A DNA stretch of 64,000 nucleotides, taken from the NCBI GenBank assembly GCA_016926875.1, contig JAFGNU010000083.1, positions 1-64,000 on the forward strand, in the 5' to 3' direction. Each line of letters starts with the position of its first letter. Position 1 is the first letter of the stretch. The translations under genes and the position numbers were made by a program. Shown piece by piece: positions 35,090-44,555 of the stretch. The notes under the pieces were generated by a model, which did no database searches, was not told the DNA's origin, and worked only from the letters and a program-made list of their open reading frames with translations. The stretch comes from Anaerolineae bacterium (GTDB lineage Bacteria; Chloroflexota; Anaerolineae; Aggregatilineales; Aggregatilineaceae).

Positions 35090-35164
35090 ACTGCCCGGTG
35101 TACACCCGTCACCCGGTCAGCGGGTGAAAGACAATACGGGTAAAATGGTGGCCTGGAGGAAGAT

Positions 35165-35908
35165 ATGATCGGCAAGACTAATCTCAAGGTGCTCATTCTT
35201 GATACCGATTTTTACGCGCGCATGGCGATTAACAGTTACCTGGCGTGGGATCGCCGCACGCGGGTTGTGCACTTGGCAGACACAATGGACTCGGTGGTGG
35301 AATATGTACGCAGTTCGCCGCAGACCGAATGGCCGGACGTTGTGCTGCTGGACGCGCTGGCGGCGGATACACCCGACGACCTGGCCAGATTGGTCAAGCA
35401 TATTGAAAACACGATTCCCAACGTCATGACGCTGGTGTTGGATCGCCGTCTAAACCTGGACACGGTGCGCGCTGTAGCCCAGGCCAACGCCGATGGCTAC
35501 CTGCTGCGCAACGAAGTGCGGATTCAACTTGCGTGGACGATTGTCTGGGCGCAGGACCATGATTTTGTGGTCACCGCCGGAGTTAAGGAAGCGCTCAAGG
35601 GTGAATTTGAGGACCGCCTGTTCCGGGCGGTGGTCGTGCCGGAACGGCGCCAGTACCCCGAACTGACCGACCGCATCCGGCAGGCGCTCCAGTTATGCGT
35701 GGTCGAAGGCATGTCGGCGGAGCTGGCAGCCGACGAGATGGGCCTCAGCCCGCACACCGTGCGCAGCTACATCAAGGAAGGCTACCGCATCCTGGAAGCC
35801 TACGATAACACCGTTTATCCGCCGGGCATGAGTCCCCAGGAACGGGCGTTTATGCGCTTCACGGCGCTGCAACAGGAAGATGAGATCGATCCCTGCGAAG
35901 AAGATTAG
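35165..35908 (+). CDS. Receiver/HTH regulator with atypical receiver
   Basis: 247 residues with TGGAGGAAGAT as strong RBS. The N-terminal receiver-like domain keeps acidic residues D13 and D15 and D63 at the phospho-acceptor position. The switch Thr/Ser appears to be D93 and the conserved Lys is R115 (G-Y-L-L-R-N), so normal phosphorylation switching is doubtful. The C-terminal helix-turn-helix, E-L-A-A-D-E-M-G-L-S-P-H-T-V-R-S-Y, is NarL/LuxR-like, followed by an acidic tail. No kinase is adjacent. TAAAAT at 35141-35146 is a weak promoter candidate, with a CACCCG/CGGGTG inverted repeat just upstream (35110-35126). Confidence 0.82.
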   Translation: MIGKTNLKVLILDTDFYARMAINSYLAWDRRTRVVHLADTMDSVVEYVRSSPQTEWPDVVLLDALAADTPDDLARLVKHIENTIPNVMTLVLDRRLNLDTVRAVAQANADGYLLRNEVRIQLAWTIVWAQDHDFVVTAGVKEALKGEFEDRLFRAVVVPERRQYPELTDRIRQALQLCVVEGMSAELAADEMGLSPHTVRSYIKEGYRILEAYDNTVYPPGMSPQERAFMRFTALQQEDEIDPCEED

Positions 35909-35928
35909 CCGTCCCCTGGCGCGCGGGC

Positions 35929-36894
35929 CTATGTGCTGTGACCTTCGTCGGCAGTCCGCCTGCCCAAAAAGCGACGCAGCGACCCCACTGCCGAAAACTG
36001 CTGCATATACTCCAGGTTATCCGGCGTGAAAGGGCGCGGCGTGATGTTAAACACCTCGGTCAGCGCGTTGTGCGCGATCACATTGTCCACCTTGAGCAGT
36101 TCCAGCAGCCCGGTTGTTACCGGCGGGTTGGGCAGCGCCAGTTCTATCAGCTTGACCACCGGGCGCAGCAGCGGCACAGGCACCTTGACCGTCAGGCGGC
36201 GCGCGTGTAACGCAGCCAGCACGCGCCGGACGATGTCTTCATACGTCAGCACTTCCGGCCCACCCACACCAAGTTCCTGCCCGATGGTTGAGTCGTCGTC
36301 CAGGCAGCGGGCTATCGCTTCAACCACGTCACCCACGTACACCGGCTGAAAACGCGCCTGCCCGTCGCCTACGATGGGGAAAATCAGCGGCGTCAGCCTG
36401 ATCAGCCGGGCCTGTACATTAGCGAACTCGTCCTGCGGCCCCCAGATTACGGAGGGACGCAGCGCCGTCCAATCCAGCCCCGACGCGGCGACGTATGCCT
36501 GCGCTTTACCCTTGCTCGCCAGGAAGCGGTACGGCAGGCTGCTGTCTGCTCCATTCTGACTCATGTTGATAAAGCGCCGCACGCCCGCTGCTTTTGCCGC
36601 GTCCACCACGTTGATTGTGCCCTGCGTGTTGATCCGCTCGTAGGTGCGCTCGCCGTGCTCGATGGCGACGGCGACCAGGTGCACGACGGCGCTCACACCG
36701 TCCAGCGCGGGCGCGAGCGTGTCGGGCCGGGTCACGTCGCCGCTCACGATCTCGATGCGGTTGCGCGCATCGGCCAGCCGTGTTTCAGCTTTTGCCCGGT
36801 TGTGGACCACCGCCCGCACCGGTTTATCCAATTCAACCAGCCGCCGCACCAGGTTATTACCCACATAACCGGACGCCCCAGTGACCAGAATCAT
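35929..36894 (-). CDS. NAD(P)-binding epimerase, NDUFA9-like atypical SDR
   Basis: 321 residues. Rossmann motif V-T-G-A-S-G-Y-V-G at the N-terminus, then H-L-V-A-V-A-I-E-H-G and N-M-S-Q-N-G-A. The Y-x3-K catalytic pair is not in the usual form (F-L-A-S-K-G-K-A), which places it in the atypical extended SDR group that includes NDUFA9-like complex I accessory proteins and quinone-binding proteins. No complex I genes are adjacent. It lies 71 bases downstream of the GT39 gene on the same strand. Confidence 0.85.
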   Translation of the reverse strand: MILVTGASGYVGNNLVRRLVELDKPVRAVVHNRAKAETRLADARNRIEIVSGDVTRPDTLAPALDGVSAVVHLVAVAIEHGERTYERINTQGTINVVDAAKAAGVRRFINMSQNGADSSLPYRFLASKGKAQAYVAASGLDWTALRPSVIWGPQDEFANVQARLIRLTPLIFPIVGDGQARFQPVYVGDVVEAIARCLDDDSTIGQELGVGGPEVLTYEDIVRRVLAALHARRLTVKVPVPLLRPVVKLIELALPNPPVTTGLLELLKVDNVIAHNALTEVFNITPRPFTPDNLEYMQQFSAVGSLRRFLGRRTADEGHST

Positions 36895-36965
36895 CGCGTA
36901 TTCTCCTGCGTACTCATGTGCTTTATGGTAGGTTGTAGCCGATTCCGGGGGCGTTGGCGAACGGG

Positions 36966-38930
36966 CTAATGGACTTCTAACGGGGGCAGCGCCAGATGAT
37001 CACCGGCAGCCACACCGTCCACCGTGACGGGCAGCCGCTCCGCTGGCGCATTGATGTCGTACAGTACAACGATGATCGTATATGTTCCCGGTGGCAGGTC
37101 TGGCGGTATGACCAGCCCGTGCGAATCGATCACCGCCTGGCCGGGCATCCAGGTGGTTGTCAGGGCGCGGTCGCCTGCGGGTTCGGCGTCATGCTGCGCG
37201 ATCAGCGATCCGTCCGGCGCGAGCAGTTGCACGGCGACCTTGTAACGCACATCCAGCGGCGTGTCTGTATGCCAGAACAGCGTTAGGCCGATCACGCCGC
37301 CGGGTTGGGCGCGTTCGGCGCTGAGCGCGGTCCCGTCCAGCAGGATGTGATCGCCAAACAAGGCATCGGTGCGCACCTGCGGCGCGGTCGGTGGCTCGGC
37401 CAGCACGCTGTACACGGCCAGCCGCACGTCACCGTACCACGCCGATGTTACCGGGTAAGCGTGTTCATCCAGCGTGGCCTGGACCACGCGGTTCGGATCG
37501 CGCTCCTCTTCGCCCCAGAACAGCACAAAGATTCGCCGGTGATTGGTCATCACGTCCAGCACATCGGCGCGGGTCAGTTCGTCGTTCCCGCCCAGCCCGC
37601 GCGGCAGTTTGTAGATCGGCGTCTCGCCGCGATAGTAGTAGGTGAATACTTCGGCCTGGTTGGGCGCGTCGAGGATGATTGCATCGCCGGGGCGTGGATC
37701 GGCGGTGATCCGCGCGGTGATAGCGCGGTAGTCGGCGCGGGCATAGGCGGGATCGGTATACAGGGCATCCAGCGCGTTTGCCTGCCCGATGATCACCAAA
37801 AACAGGCTGATCCCGGCCACCAGACGGCAGATGTAAGCGGATTTGCGCTGTGACAGAATGGCATTGTTTCCTGGTTGAGCCACCCACAGCCGCCGCGCGC
37901 CATGCCCCATCACCAGCGCCGCCGCTGCCTGCGCGGGCAGCAGGAATTTCAGGTTAGCTTCCCGGTACGCCCCGGAAACGAACAGCGCGCCGGTCACGAT
38001 CCCGGCCCAGGCCAGCGGCAGCCCGGCCCGCCAACTATGCGGGAAACGGTGCGCGCGCCGGTCCGGCCACAGCGCCGCCCCGATCAACAGGCCCGGCCAG
38101 ATGAAACGCGGCCAGCTTATCACGCCCGCCGTGTTGCCGTACACGATCCAGGTAAACACGGTGCGCAACTGTTCATCCAGCGCCAGATCAACGCCCGTGT
38201 GCGGCCAACCGGTGATCTGGTCCCAGGCGGTCGGCAGCCAGGGCAGGAACAGCGCCAGCGTCAGCCCGTTGAGCGCTGCGTAATCGATCAGCGCCCGCCG
38301 TGCAGTGCTATTGCTGCGCCGCCGCCAAACAAACCACGCCGCGAACAGCGCCCCCTGCGCCAGCATGGTGAACGGAAACGAATACTGCGTATACAGTCCG
38401 GCGGCATTGCACAGCGCCAGTCCCAGCGCCCACCGCCGCGCGCGGCCCATCTGCGCCCGTCTCAGCCACACTACAAACAACCACATGCTGAGGACCGCCA
38501 GCAGTCCAAGCTGGGCGTACATGCGCGTTTCCTGGCTGTAATACACGGCCAGCGGACTTAGCGCGACGAGCAGCCCGGCCAGCATCCCGGCGGCGCGCGA
38601 AAACAGCGCCCGTCCCAGCGCCGCCACAGCCGCCACAGTTAGCAGCCCCTCAAAAGCCGACAACGCCCGCAAGCTGAACTCGCTCTCGCCCGCCAGCCCA
38701 ATCCATCCCTTGAGCGCCAGGTAATAGCCCGGCGGGTGAATGTCCTGCCCGGCAGCGTCGATCAGGTCGTGCGCGCTGCGTTGAGCCAGCCGTAAGCTGT
38801 TGCCTTCGTCGTTCCAAAGCGATTGTGTCTCAAGCCGGTGGATGCGCAGCGCCAGCGCCAGCAGCAGCAGCAGCAGCAGCGGCGCGGCGGCGAGAATAGT
38901 TGGCTTCAGGCGGCGGAACGTGGAGAGCAT
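36966..38930 (-). CDS. GT39-type membrane glycosyltransferase
   Basis: 654 residues. The first luminal loop has the N-D-E-G-N-S acid motif (with D-E) and D-I-H-P-P-G-Y-Y, typical of polyprenyl-phosphate-sugar dependent GT39/ArnT-like enzymes. About ten further hydrophobic helices follow to residue 390 or so. The C-terminal 200 residues are soluble, with a beta-rich ending (V-I-D-S-H-G-L-V-I-P-P-D-L-P-P-G). It should transfer a sugar from a lipid carrier to a protein or lipid outside the membrane. Its start is two bases after the stop of the glycoside hydrolase gene, so they are coupled. Confidence 0.9.
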   Translation of the reverse strand: MLSTFRRLKPTILAAAPLLLLLLLALALRIHRLETQSLWNDEGNSLRLAQRSAHDLIDAAGQDIHPPGYYLALKGWIGLAGESEFSLRALSAFEGLLTVAAVAALGRALFSRAAGMLAGLLVALSPLAVYYSQETRMYAQLGLLAVLSMWLFVVWLRRAQMGRARRWALGLALCNAAGLYTQYSFPFTMLAQGALFAAWFVWRRRSNSTARRALIDYAALNGLTLALFLPWLPTAWDQITGWPHTGVDLALDEQLRTVFTWIVYGNTAGVISWPRFIWPGLLIGAALWPDRRAHRFPHSWRAGLPLAWAGIVTGALFVSGAYREANLKFLLPAQAAAALVMGHGARRLWVAQPGNNAILSQRKSAYICRLVAGISLFLVIIGQANALDALYTDPAYARADYRAITARITADPRPGDAIILDAPNQAEVFTYYYRGETPIYKLPRGLGGNDELTRADVLDVMTNHRRIFVLFWGEEERDPNRVVQATLDEHAYPVTSAWYGDVRLAVYSVLAEPPTAPQVRTDALFGDHILLDGTALSAERAQPGGVIGLTLFWHTDTPLDVRYKVAVQLLAPDGSLIAQHDAEPAGDRALTTTWMPGQAVIDSHGLVIPPDLPPGTYTIIVVLYDINAPAERLPVTVDGVAAGDHLALPPLEVH

Positions 38931-38932
38931 CG

Positions 38933-40666
38933 TTAGCGCCGGGGCGTGTTCAGGCGGACGTCAACTGCATGGATCAGCACAACCAGCGCAAACAGCGCGG
39001 CGATGATACCCGTCAGCAGCCAGGGTAAGCGCTGCCGCGCCGTCTGATCGACCACGACCAGGCTGTGCAGACCGGACCAGTCCGCTGCCGAGATGTCGAT
39101 CAGGTGCTCGCCCGATTCAAACTCGCCATCTAACTGGATACAGCCTGTTTCGCCTGCCGGGATGGTGTGCTCGCGCGGCGGTTGGTCACCGGTGCGGACC
39201 GTGACCGGCAGCGCAGCGGGCAGCGCGGCATGGCACAGGTATGCGTCCGTGCCGTCGATTCGGAAGGTGCGTACCTCGTGCCCGTCGGCGTCCTGCCCGA
39301 TCAGGCCGCGCGTCTGGGTACCGTGCCGTCCTGCGCCAAGCGTCTTCGGCTGCTCGCCCGTGATGTACGCCTTTAGCGCCTCATAGACCGGCGTGGGCGT
39401 GAAGTCCGGCTCCACCAGCCGGAAATAATACCAGCTTTGACCGCGCTCATCGTCGGTGGCGCGCTTGAAATACCAATAATTGACCACCCCGATCCAGGGC
39501 CACTCTTTGATCGCGCGCTCGTAGGCCAGCGGCGCCCACCCGGCAGCCTGATCCATTGTGACGCGCCCGTAGCGGTCCAGGTCGGCAATGGCCGGATCGT
39601 CCGGCACCGGGTTCCAGGCGGCCTCGCTGATCCAGATCGGCTTGTGTGCATCGCCGTTGGCGACCATCATGTCCCGAATCCACAGGTGGCGCTGGTAATT
39701 GATCGTCACCTGGCGCAGGCGATCATCGGTTGGCCCGCTCCACAGCCCGTAGCCCTGCACGCTCAGCACGTCGAAGCAGTCACCCGCGCCCGCCTGGTAC
39801 ATGCGCTGCAAGTACAGCAGGTCATAGGCATTGGTGCCGCTCAGGTCAACCGTTGGCCCAAGCGCCCCGGTGATCACGACGATGGCCGGGTCAACCGCTT
39901 TGAGCGCGTCGTAGGTGCGGCAAAGCAGATCGGTATAGGCTTCCGCGTTGACGGTTTGATCGCCCCACTCCGGGTACAGGTTCGGCTCATTCCACACCTG
40001 GTAGTGCCGGATGCGATCTCGATAGCGCGCGGCAACGGCAGCCGCGTAATCCGCAAAATCCTGAAAATCGGCGGGCGGGGTCATGCGGTTGGTAGTACCG
40101 GGCGGCTGGCTCCAGGCAGGCGGCGCGCTCAGCCGGACGATGATCTCAAGCTCGTAGGTGTCGGCCAGATCGACAATGTGATCGTACTTGTCCCACGCGC
40201 TGATTTCATCCTTCACCCCGTCGCCGTCGCGGTCGTGGCGGCGGTCGATAAAGTCGCCTTTGCCATCGATTTCGATGTCTTCCCAGGGGAACTGCTGGCG
40301 TATCCAGTGGAACCCGGCCTCCACGATCATCTGGACTTGCTGTTCGCGTTTTTGCGGCTCAACTTCCTGTTCCAGGAAGGTGTTCACGCCATACGGGTTG
40401 ACGTCGGTGTTCTCGATCCGGGCATAGGGCTGCGTGTCCGGCTGGCGGCGGGTATAGCGGGCGAGATACTGCCCAAAACCGAGCAACTGCTGGCCGGGGT
40501 CGGTTTCGCCGGTGACGTCCCACAGGTAATCATATACCCGGCCCTTGCTGACTAGATCCACGCCCAACGCGGCCAGCCCAACCAGCAGCGCGGCGGCGAT
40601 CACGACCAGCGTGAACAGCCGGAATCCGAAGAGCTTTCGGGGAAAAAGGGCAGGTGTCTTGTCCAT
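38933..40666 (-). CDS. Membrane-anchored clan GH-A glycoside hydrolase
   Basis: 577 residues. Helices at about 15-40 and near the C-terminus (about 548-570) anchor a (beta/alpha)8 domain. The proposed acid/base is E227 in V-W-N-E-P-N and the nucleophile E348 in W-I-S-E-A-A-W, the usual clan A spacing. A calcium-loop-like D-x-D-x-D-G-x3-D-E lies at 145-154. Family 39, 5 and similar members act on beta-linked xylans, mannans or glucans; the exact family is not assigned. It begins a unit with the GT39 gene and epimerase. The promoter is only eight bases upstream of the ATG. Confidence 0.85.
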   Translation of the reverse strand: MDKTPALFPRKLFGFRLFTLVVIAAALLVGLAALGVDLVSKGRVYDYLWDVTGETDPGQQLLGFGQYLARYTRRQPDTQPYARIENTDVNPYGVNTFLEQEVEPQKREQQVQMIVEAGFHWIRQQFPWEDIEIDGKGDFIDRRHDRDGDGVKDEISAWDKYDHIVDLADTYELEIIVRLSAPPAWSQPPGTTNRMTPPADFQDFADYAAAVAARYRDRIRHYQVWNEPNLYPEWGDQTVNAEAYTDLLCRTYDALKAVDPAIVVITGALGPTVDLSGTNAYDLLYLQRMYQAGAGDCFDVLSVQGYGLWSGPTDDRLRQVTINYQRHLWIRDMMVANGDAHKPIWISEAAWNPVPDDPAIADLDRYGRVTMDQAAGWAPLAYERAIKEWPWIGVVNYWYFKRATDDERGQSWYYFRLVEPDFTPTPVYEALKAYITGEQPKTLGAGRHGTQTRGLIGQDADGHEVRTFRIDGTDAYLCHAALPAALPVTVRTGDQPPREHTIPAGETGCIQLDGEFESGEHLIDISAADWSGLHSLVVVDQTARQRLPWLLTGIIAALFALVVLIHAVDVRLNTPRR

Positions 40667-40674
40667 AGCCGGGG

Positions 40675-40703
40675 ATTATAGAAGGTGGGCACGCAAATCA
40701 CAA
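40675..40703 (-). promoter_or_regulatory. Near-leaderless promoter of glycoside hydrolase gene
   Basis: Minus strand TTGTGA (40703-40698), 17 bases, TATAAT (40680-40675), then eight bases and the ATG (40666). Transcription would begin about two bases before the start codon, and no RBS fits in the leader. Confidence 0.6.
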
Positions 40704-40773
40704 CGCCAACTGCCCAACGCCCGGCTGACAGACTTCGAGCGTTCGCCGGGAAGAATGGGAGATAGGCGGGCGA

Positions 40774-41634
40774 TCAGTGTTCCGCGTACCCGCACAGCGC
40801 CAGCGCGCCCGGCCCGGTGTGAACGCCCATCACCGGCGACGTCAGGGCAACGATCATCTCGACCGGCGCATACTCTTGCGCGATCCGGTCTGCAAACGCC
40901 TGGGCCGTTTCCGGTATATTGCCATGCAGCACCGCCACCCGCAGAGGCTTACTCGTGTCAAGCTGGTCGAAAAAGTCCTGGTACATGCTTTCGAGCGCCT
41001 TGGTCCGTGTGCGGGTAGGATGTCCCGGCTTGATCACGCCGGTTTCATGATCCACATAGAGTTGTGGTTTGAGATGCAGCAGCGTGCCCACCCACCGCGC
41101 CGCGCCGCCAATGCGTCCCCCACGGTGCAGATATTCCAGGGTGTCAACATATAAGAGCGTGACAGAATGCTGCCGGACAGCATCAGCCGCGTCGATCATC
41201 GCCTGCGCGCTGCCCCCGGCTTCACGCGTGCGGGCTGCGGCGAGCACCTGCCAGCCCAGGCTCATCGAGTTAGCCTTCGAGTCGATGACGTGCACCGGGA
41301 TACCGGCTTTGTCCTGCGCGATCTGGGCCGAGTGATTGGTGCTGCTCATCCCGCTGCTGATCGTGAAGATCACCGCTTCGGCTGCCCCCGCCTGTTCCGC
41401 CTGCCGGATTGCTTCCACAAAGTCGTGGGGATGGGGTTGGGACGTGGTTGGAAGCACAGCACCCGATGCCAGTCGTTGGTAGAAGGCGGTGGGCATGATG
41501 TCCACCCGGTCACGCAGTTCTTCTGGGCCCCAGATCAGGTATAACGGCACCATCTGGATAGCGTATTGTTCGAGCAGATCACCGGGTAGATCGCAGGAAC
41601 TATCGGTGATCAAAGCGATTTGTTGGCTGGTCAT
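40774..41634 (-). CDS. DegV family fatty-acid-binding protein
   Basis: 286 residues. The ATG at 41634, after GAGTGGGA, gives the canonical I-A-L-I-T-D-S-S-C-D-L-P; upstream codons are unconserved. The P-T-T-S-Q-P loop and S-S-G-M-S-S-T-N-H-S-A segment are present, as in DegV/FakB proteins. Such proteins bind a fatty acid for phosphorylation by FakA kinase in Firmicutes; no fakA gene is seen in the window, so it may have a different partner here. Confidence 0.92.
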   Translation of the reverse strand: MTSQQIALITDSSCDLPGDLLEQYAIQMVPLYLIWGPEELRDRVDIMPTAFYQRLASGAVLPTTSQPHPHDFVEAIRQAEQAGAAEAVIFTISSGMSSTNHSAQIAQDKAGIPVHVIDSKANSMSLGWQVLAAARTREAGGSAQAMIDAADAVRQHSVTLLYVDTLEYLHRGGRIGGAARWVGTLLHLKPQLYVDHETGVIKPGHPTRTRTKALESMYQDFFDQLDTSKPLRVAVLHGNIPETAQAFADRIAQEYAPVEMIVALTSPVMGVHTGPGALALCGYAEH

Positions 41635-41902
41635 AGCATCCCACTCGTAATAATTGCGCGGCGATTTACATCCAGATAATCGCAGATGGGGTCTTGTTCG
41701 GCAACCGGTCCTGCCTGATAGACTCTCGTTGCTTACCCGATGCCCAGGCGACGGGATCGAGTATAGCAAGCGCAACTTCTTTCGTACGATAATAAATTGT
41801 AGAATGGACGGTGTACGTGTACGCCAACCCAGCCGGACCTGATGCTGTTCGGCGCAGGTGGTTGATACTATTCCAGTAAAAATAACCAGCGCGAGGTGGG
41901 AT

Positions 41903-44434
41903 ATGAAACAACGATCAGTCAAATGTGCGGTATCGATGGTGTTGAGCATTGTATTATTGGCGGGTTTTTACATGCCGTGGATCGCGCCTGTTGCACGCGC
42001 GCAAGACGGCATTTGCGGTGATGCACCGCCGCCGCGCCTGACTGTGGGCGGCGATGGGCAGGTATCGTTTACCAATGGGCTGCCGCTCAATGTACGGGCC
42101 GAGGCCAGCCTGGACGGTGCGCAGATTGCACAGTTGCCGGAGGGTACGGGCTTTACGGTGCTGGATGGCCCGGTGTGCGCGGATAACATCTACTGGTGGA
42201 ACATTCAATCCGGTGTGACAATCGGCTGGATCGCGGAAGGCGCAGAGGGCGAGTATTTTGTCGAACCGGTCGGTGCTGCCGCGCCATCGCCAGCGGAACC
42301 CGCCCCCATCGGACAGCCGGGCGACTTTGTAATATGGAACTGGGCAGCTATGGCGGGGTCCTGGGGCGAGGGCTTGCCCGATCCCATGACCATCGCACCG
42401 CCGCCGGTTTATGCGGGCGATTTACCGGCGCTGCCGGTTGATCTGGGCAGTATTCGATTCCTGGAAGACGCCCAACTGAACGAGGCGCAGCTTACGCTGT
42501 TGGCGCAAAATGGCTTTGTTGTCGTGCCGGGCGGATTCGAGCAGTTCTACGAGGCTTACTACGAGGGCGAAGACTGGTCGATCACCCCGCCGGATTTCGA
42601 TCCCTCGGCGGAACCGTCCACGCAGGACTACGGGCACGCCTACTTTGTCACGACCGATGCGATGCTGCATACGCTGCATTACATCTTTGACAATCTGCTG
42701 ACCGACCTGGAGAAAGAATCGTTTTACGCGATAGCCTGGCAGGACATTCTGCTGCCCACGCTCCAGACCGCCCATACGCAGACCGCAGAGGCAGCGGGCG
42801 GTCCGCTGGCCGACGCGGCTTACAACGCCGAGCTGTACCTGGCAGTGGCGTTGGAACTGTTCTCACCGGGACAGGCAGCACAGTATGTGTCTGCCGACAT
42901 GGCGGCTGAGGTGGATACCATCGCTGCCCTGGCACTTGCCGGGCAGGACCAGATCGAACTGCCGTTTATACCCGGCTACCTAGAGGATTTCAGCCAGTAC
43001 CGCCCGCGTGGTCACTACGCCGGGGATGAACTGCTAGAGCGCTACTTCCGGGGCATGATGTGGCTCAGCCGGATCACGTTCCGGGCGAACAGCGACACCG
43101 AAACCCAGATCGCGCTGCTGCTGCTGCGCGCGCTGCGGACCGCGCCAGGGGCACCGGCTGGCTGGCAAAACCTGCACGATACGCTGACCTTTCTGATCGG
43201 CCCGGTGGACGATCTTGGCCCGCCGGAATACAGCCCGCTGGTCGATGCCATCTACGGCAGCGACCTGTCGCTGGACAGCCTGGCCGATCCCGGCAAGCTG
43301 GCAGCCTTCCGGGCGCAGGTGGCCGAATTGCCCGGCCCGCGTGTTAACGGACTGATTCTGCCGGACGCTACACAGCCGGACGAGATCGCCGAACTGACGC
43401 GCGGCTTCCGCTTTCTGGGCCAGCGCTTCACGTTTGACGCGTATGCCATGCAGCAGTTGATGTATTCCTACGTTGGCACGCGCGAAGACCCGCGACTGCT
43501 GCCGCTGGGTCTGGATGTACCCGCCGTCATGGGATCGGACACGGCCTATACCCTGGCGGACGCAGCAGGCGCAACGGCCTTCGCCAACTATGACAGCCAG
43601 GTGGGCAAGCTGCGCGGTGAGATCGGCGCGCTGACGCCGGATGACTGGCTGCAAAACACGTATGGCGGCTGGTTGTGGTCGCTGAAACCGCTCTGGGCGC
43701 GTGATCCTGCCCCCTACCCGCCCTTGATGCAAACCGAGGCATGGCTGCGCCGCGACTTGCAAGCCGGGTTAGCCAGTTGGACCGAACTCAAGCACGATAC
43801 GGTATTGTACGCCAAGCAGCCGGGCGGTTTTGGCGGCGGCGGGCCGCCGCTGGCCAGCTTCGGGTATATCGAGCCAAACCCACTGGTCTTTGCGCGGATG
43901 AGCGTTGTCGCGATGTTGACCTATCGCGGGCTGATTGATCGCGGTGTAATCATCGATGACTTTAACTCGCCGGACTTCAGCGAAGCGCTGTATGCTTCAA
44001 CGTCCCAACTGAACAGCTTTGCATTCCAATCCGTCCGGCTGGCCGAAGCAGCCCGTAAAGAACTGGCTGGAGAACCACTGAGCGAAGAAGACTACTGGAT
44101 GATCCTGGGCTTCAGAACATACCTGTATACGGTCTTGTATTCGCTCTACCAGGGTGATGGCAAGCCCGACCCGGTGGCCCTGGTTACCGATGTGGCCAAC
44201 AACCCAAGCATCGGCGCCGTGCTGCAAGAAGGCGTTGGCAACGTGGACACGATCTTTGTCGTGGTGCCTGCGCCGGATGGCGGCTTGCAGGTAGTACGTG
44301 GCGGGGTATTCAGCTACTATGAGTTTGTGGGCGACATCAACAAGCGTATGACGGATGATGAATGGCGCGCGCTGGTCGCGAGCGGCGATCTACCGCCGCG
44401 CCCGGACTGGATCAGCGCGTTCTACAGCGAATAG
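41903..44434 (+). CDS. Exported DUF3160 protein with SH3b domain
   Basis: 843 residues. The ATG at 41903 follows GCGAGGTGGG and starts a signal peptide ending near V-A-R-A-Q-D. An SH3b domain (about 45-100: L-P-L-N-V-R-A-E-A-S) precedes a Pro-rich linker and a long DUF3160 region. The latter contains H-A-Y-F-V-T-T-D-A-M-L-H-T-L-H, the recurring signature of that family, and a tyrosine/tryptophan-rich end. Function of DUF3160 is unknown. It is followed by a strong terminator and by another exported SH3b protein. Confidence 0.88.
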   Translation: MKQRSVKCAVSMVLSIVLLAGFYMPWIAPVARAQDGICGDAPPPRLTVGGDGQVSFTNGLPLNVRAEASLDGAQIAQLPEGTGFTVLDGPVCADNIYWWNIQSGVTIGWIAEGAEGEYFVEPVGAAAPSPAEPAPIGQPGDFVIWNWAAMAGSWGEGLPDPMTIAPPPVYAGDLPALPVDLGSIRFLEDAQLNEAQLTLLAQNGFVVVPGGFEQFYEAYYEGEDWSITPPDFDPSAEPSTQDYGHAYFVTTDAMLHTLHYIFDNLLTDLEKESFYAIAWQDILLPTLQTAHTQTAEAAGGPLADAAYNAELYLAVALELFSPGQAAQYVSADMAAEVDTIAALALAGQDQIELPFIPGYLEDFSQYRPRGHYAGDELLERYFRGMMWLSRITFRANSDTETQIALLLLRALRTAPGAPAGWQNLHDTLTFLIGPVDDLGPPEYSPLVDAIYGSDLSLDSLADPGKLAAFRAQVAELPGPRVNGLILPDATQPDEIAELTRGFRFLGQRFTFDAYAMQQLMYSYVGTREDPRLLPLGLDVPAVMGSDTAYTLADAAGATAFANYDSQVGKLRGEIGALTPDDWLQNTYGGWLWSLKPLWARDPAPYPPLMQTEAWLRRDLQAGLASWTELKHDTVLYAKQPGGFGGGGPPLASFGYIEPNPLVFARMSVVAMLTYRGLIDRGVIIDDFNSPDFSEALYASTSQLNSFAFQSVRLAEAARKELAGEPLSEEDYWMILGFRTYLYTVLYSLYQGDGKPDPVALVTDVANNPSIGAVLQEGVGNVDTIFVVVPAPDGGLQVVRGGVFSYYEFVGDINKRMTDDEWRALVASGDLPPRPDWISAFYSE

Positions 44435-44454
44435 CGCTGCAAAGCATAACACGA

Positions 44455-44489
44455 CGGGGCAGCCTTTACCGGCTGTCCCGATTTTTATT
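44455..44489 (+). terminator. Intrinsic terminator after DUF3160 gene
   Basis: Ten-base stem CGGGGCAGCC/GGCTGTCCCG (one G-T pair), six-base loop, followed by ATTTTTATTT. Confidence 0.85.
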
Positions 44490-44555
44490 TATACTCTGGG
44501 AAAGGCAACCTGTTTGCTGGCACACGGTTTTGATTAGAAGGAGCGAGCAACACCG

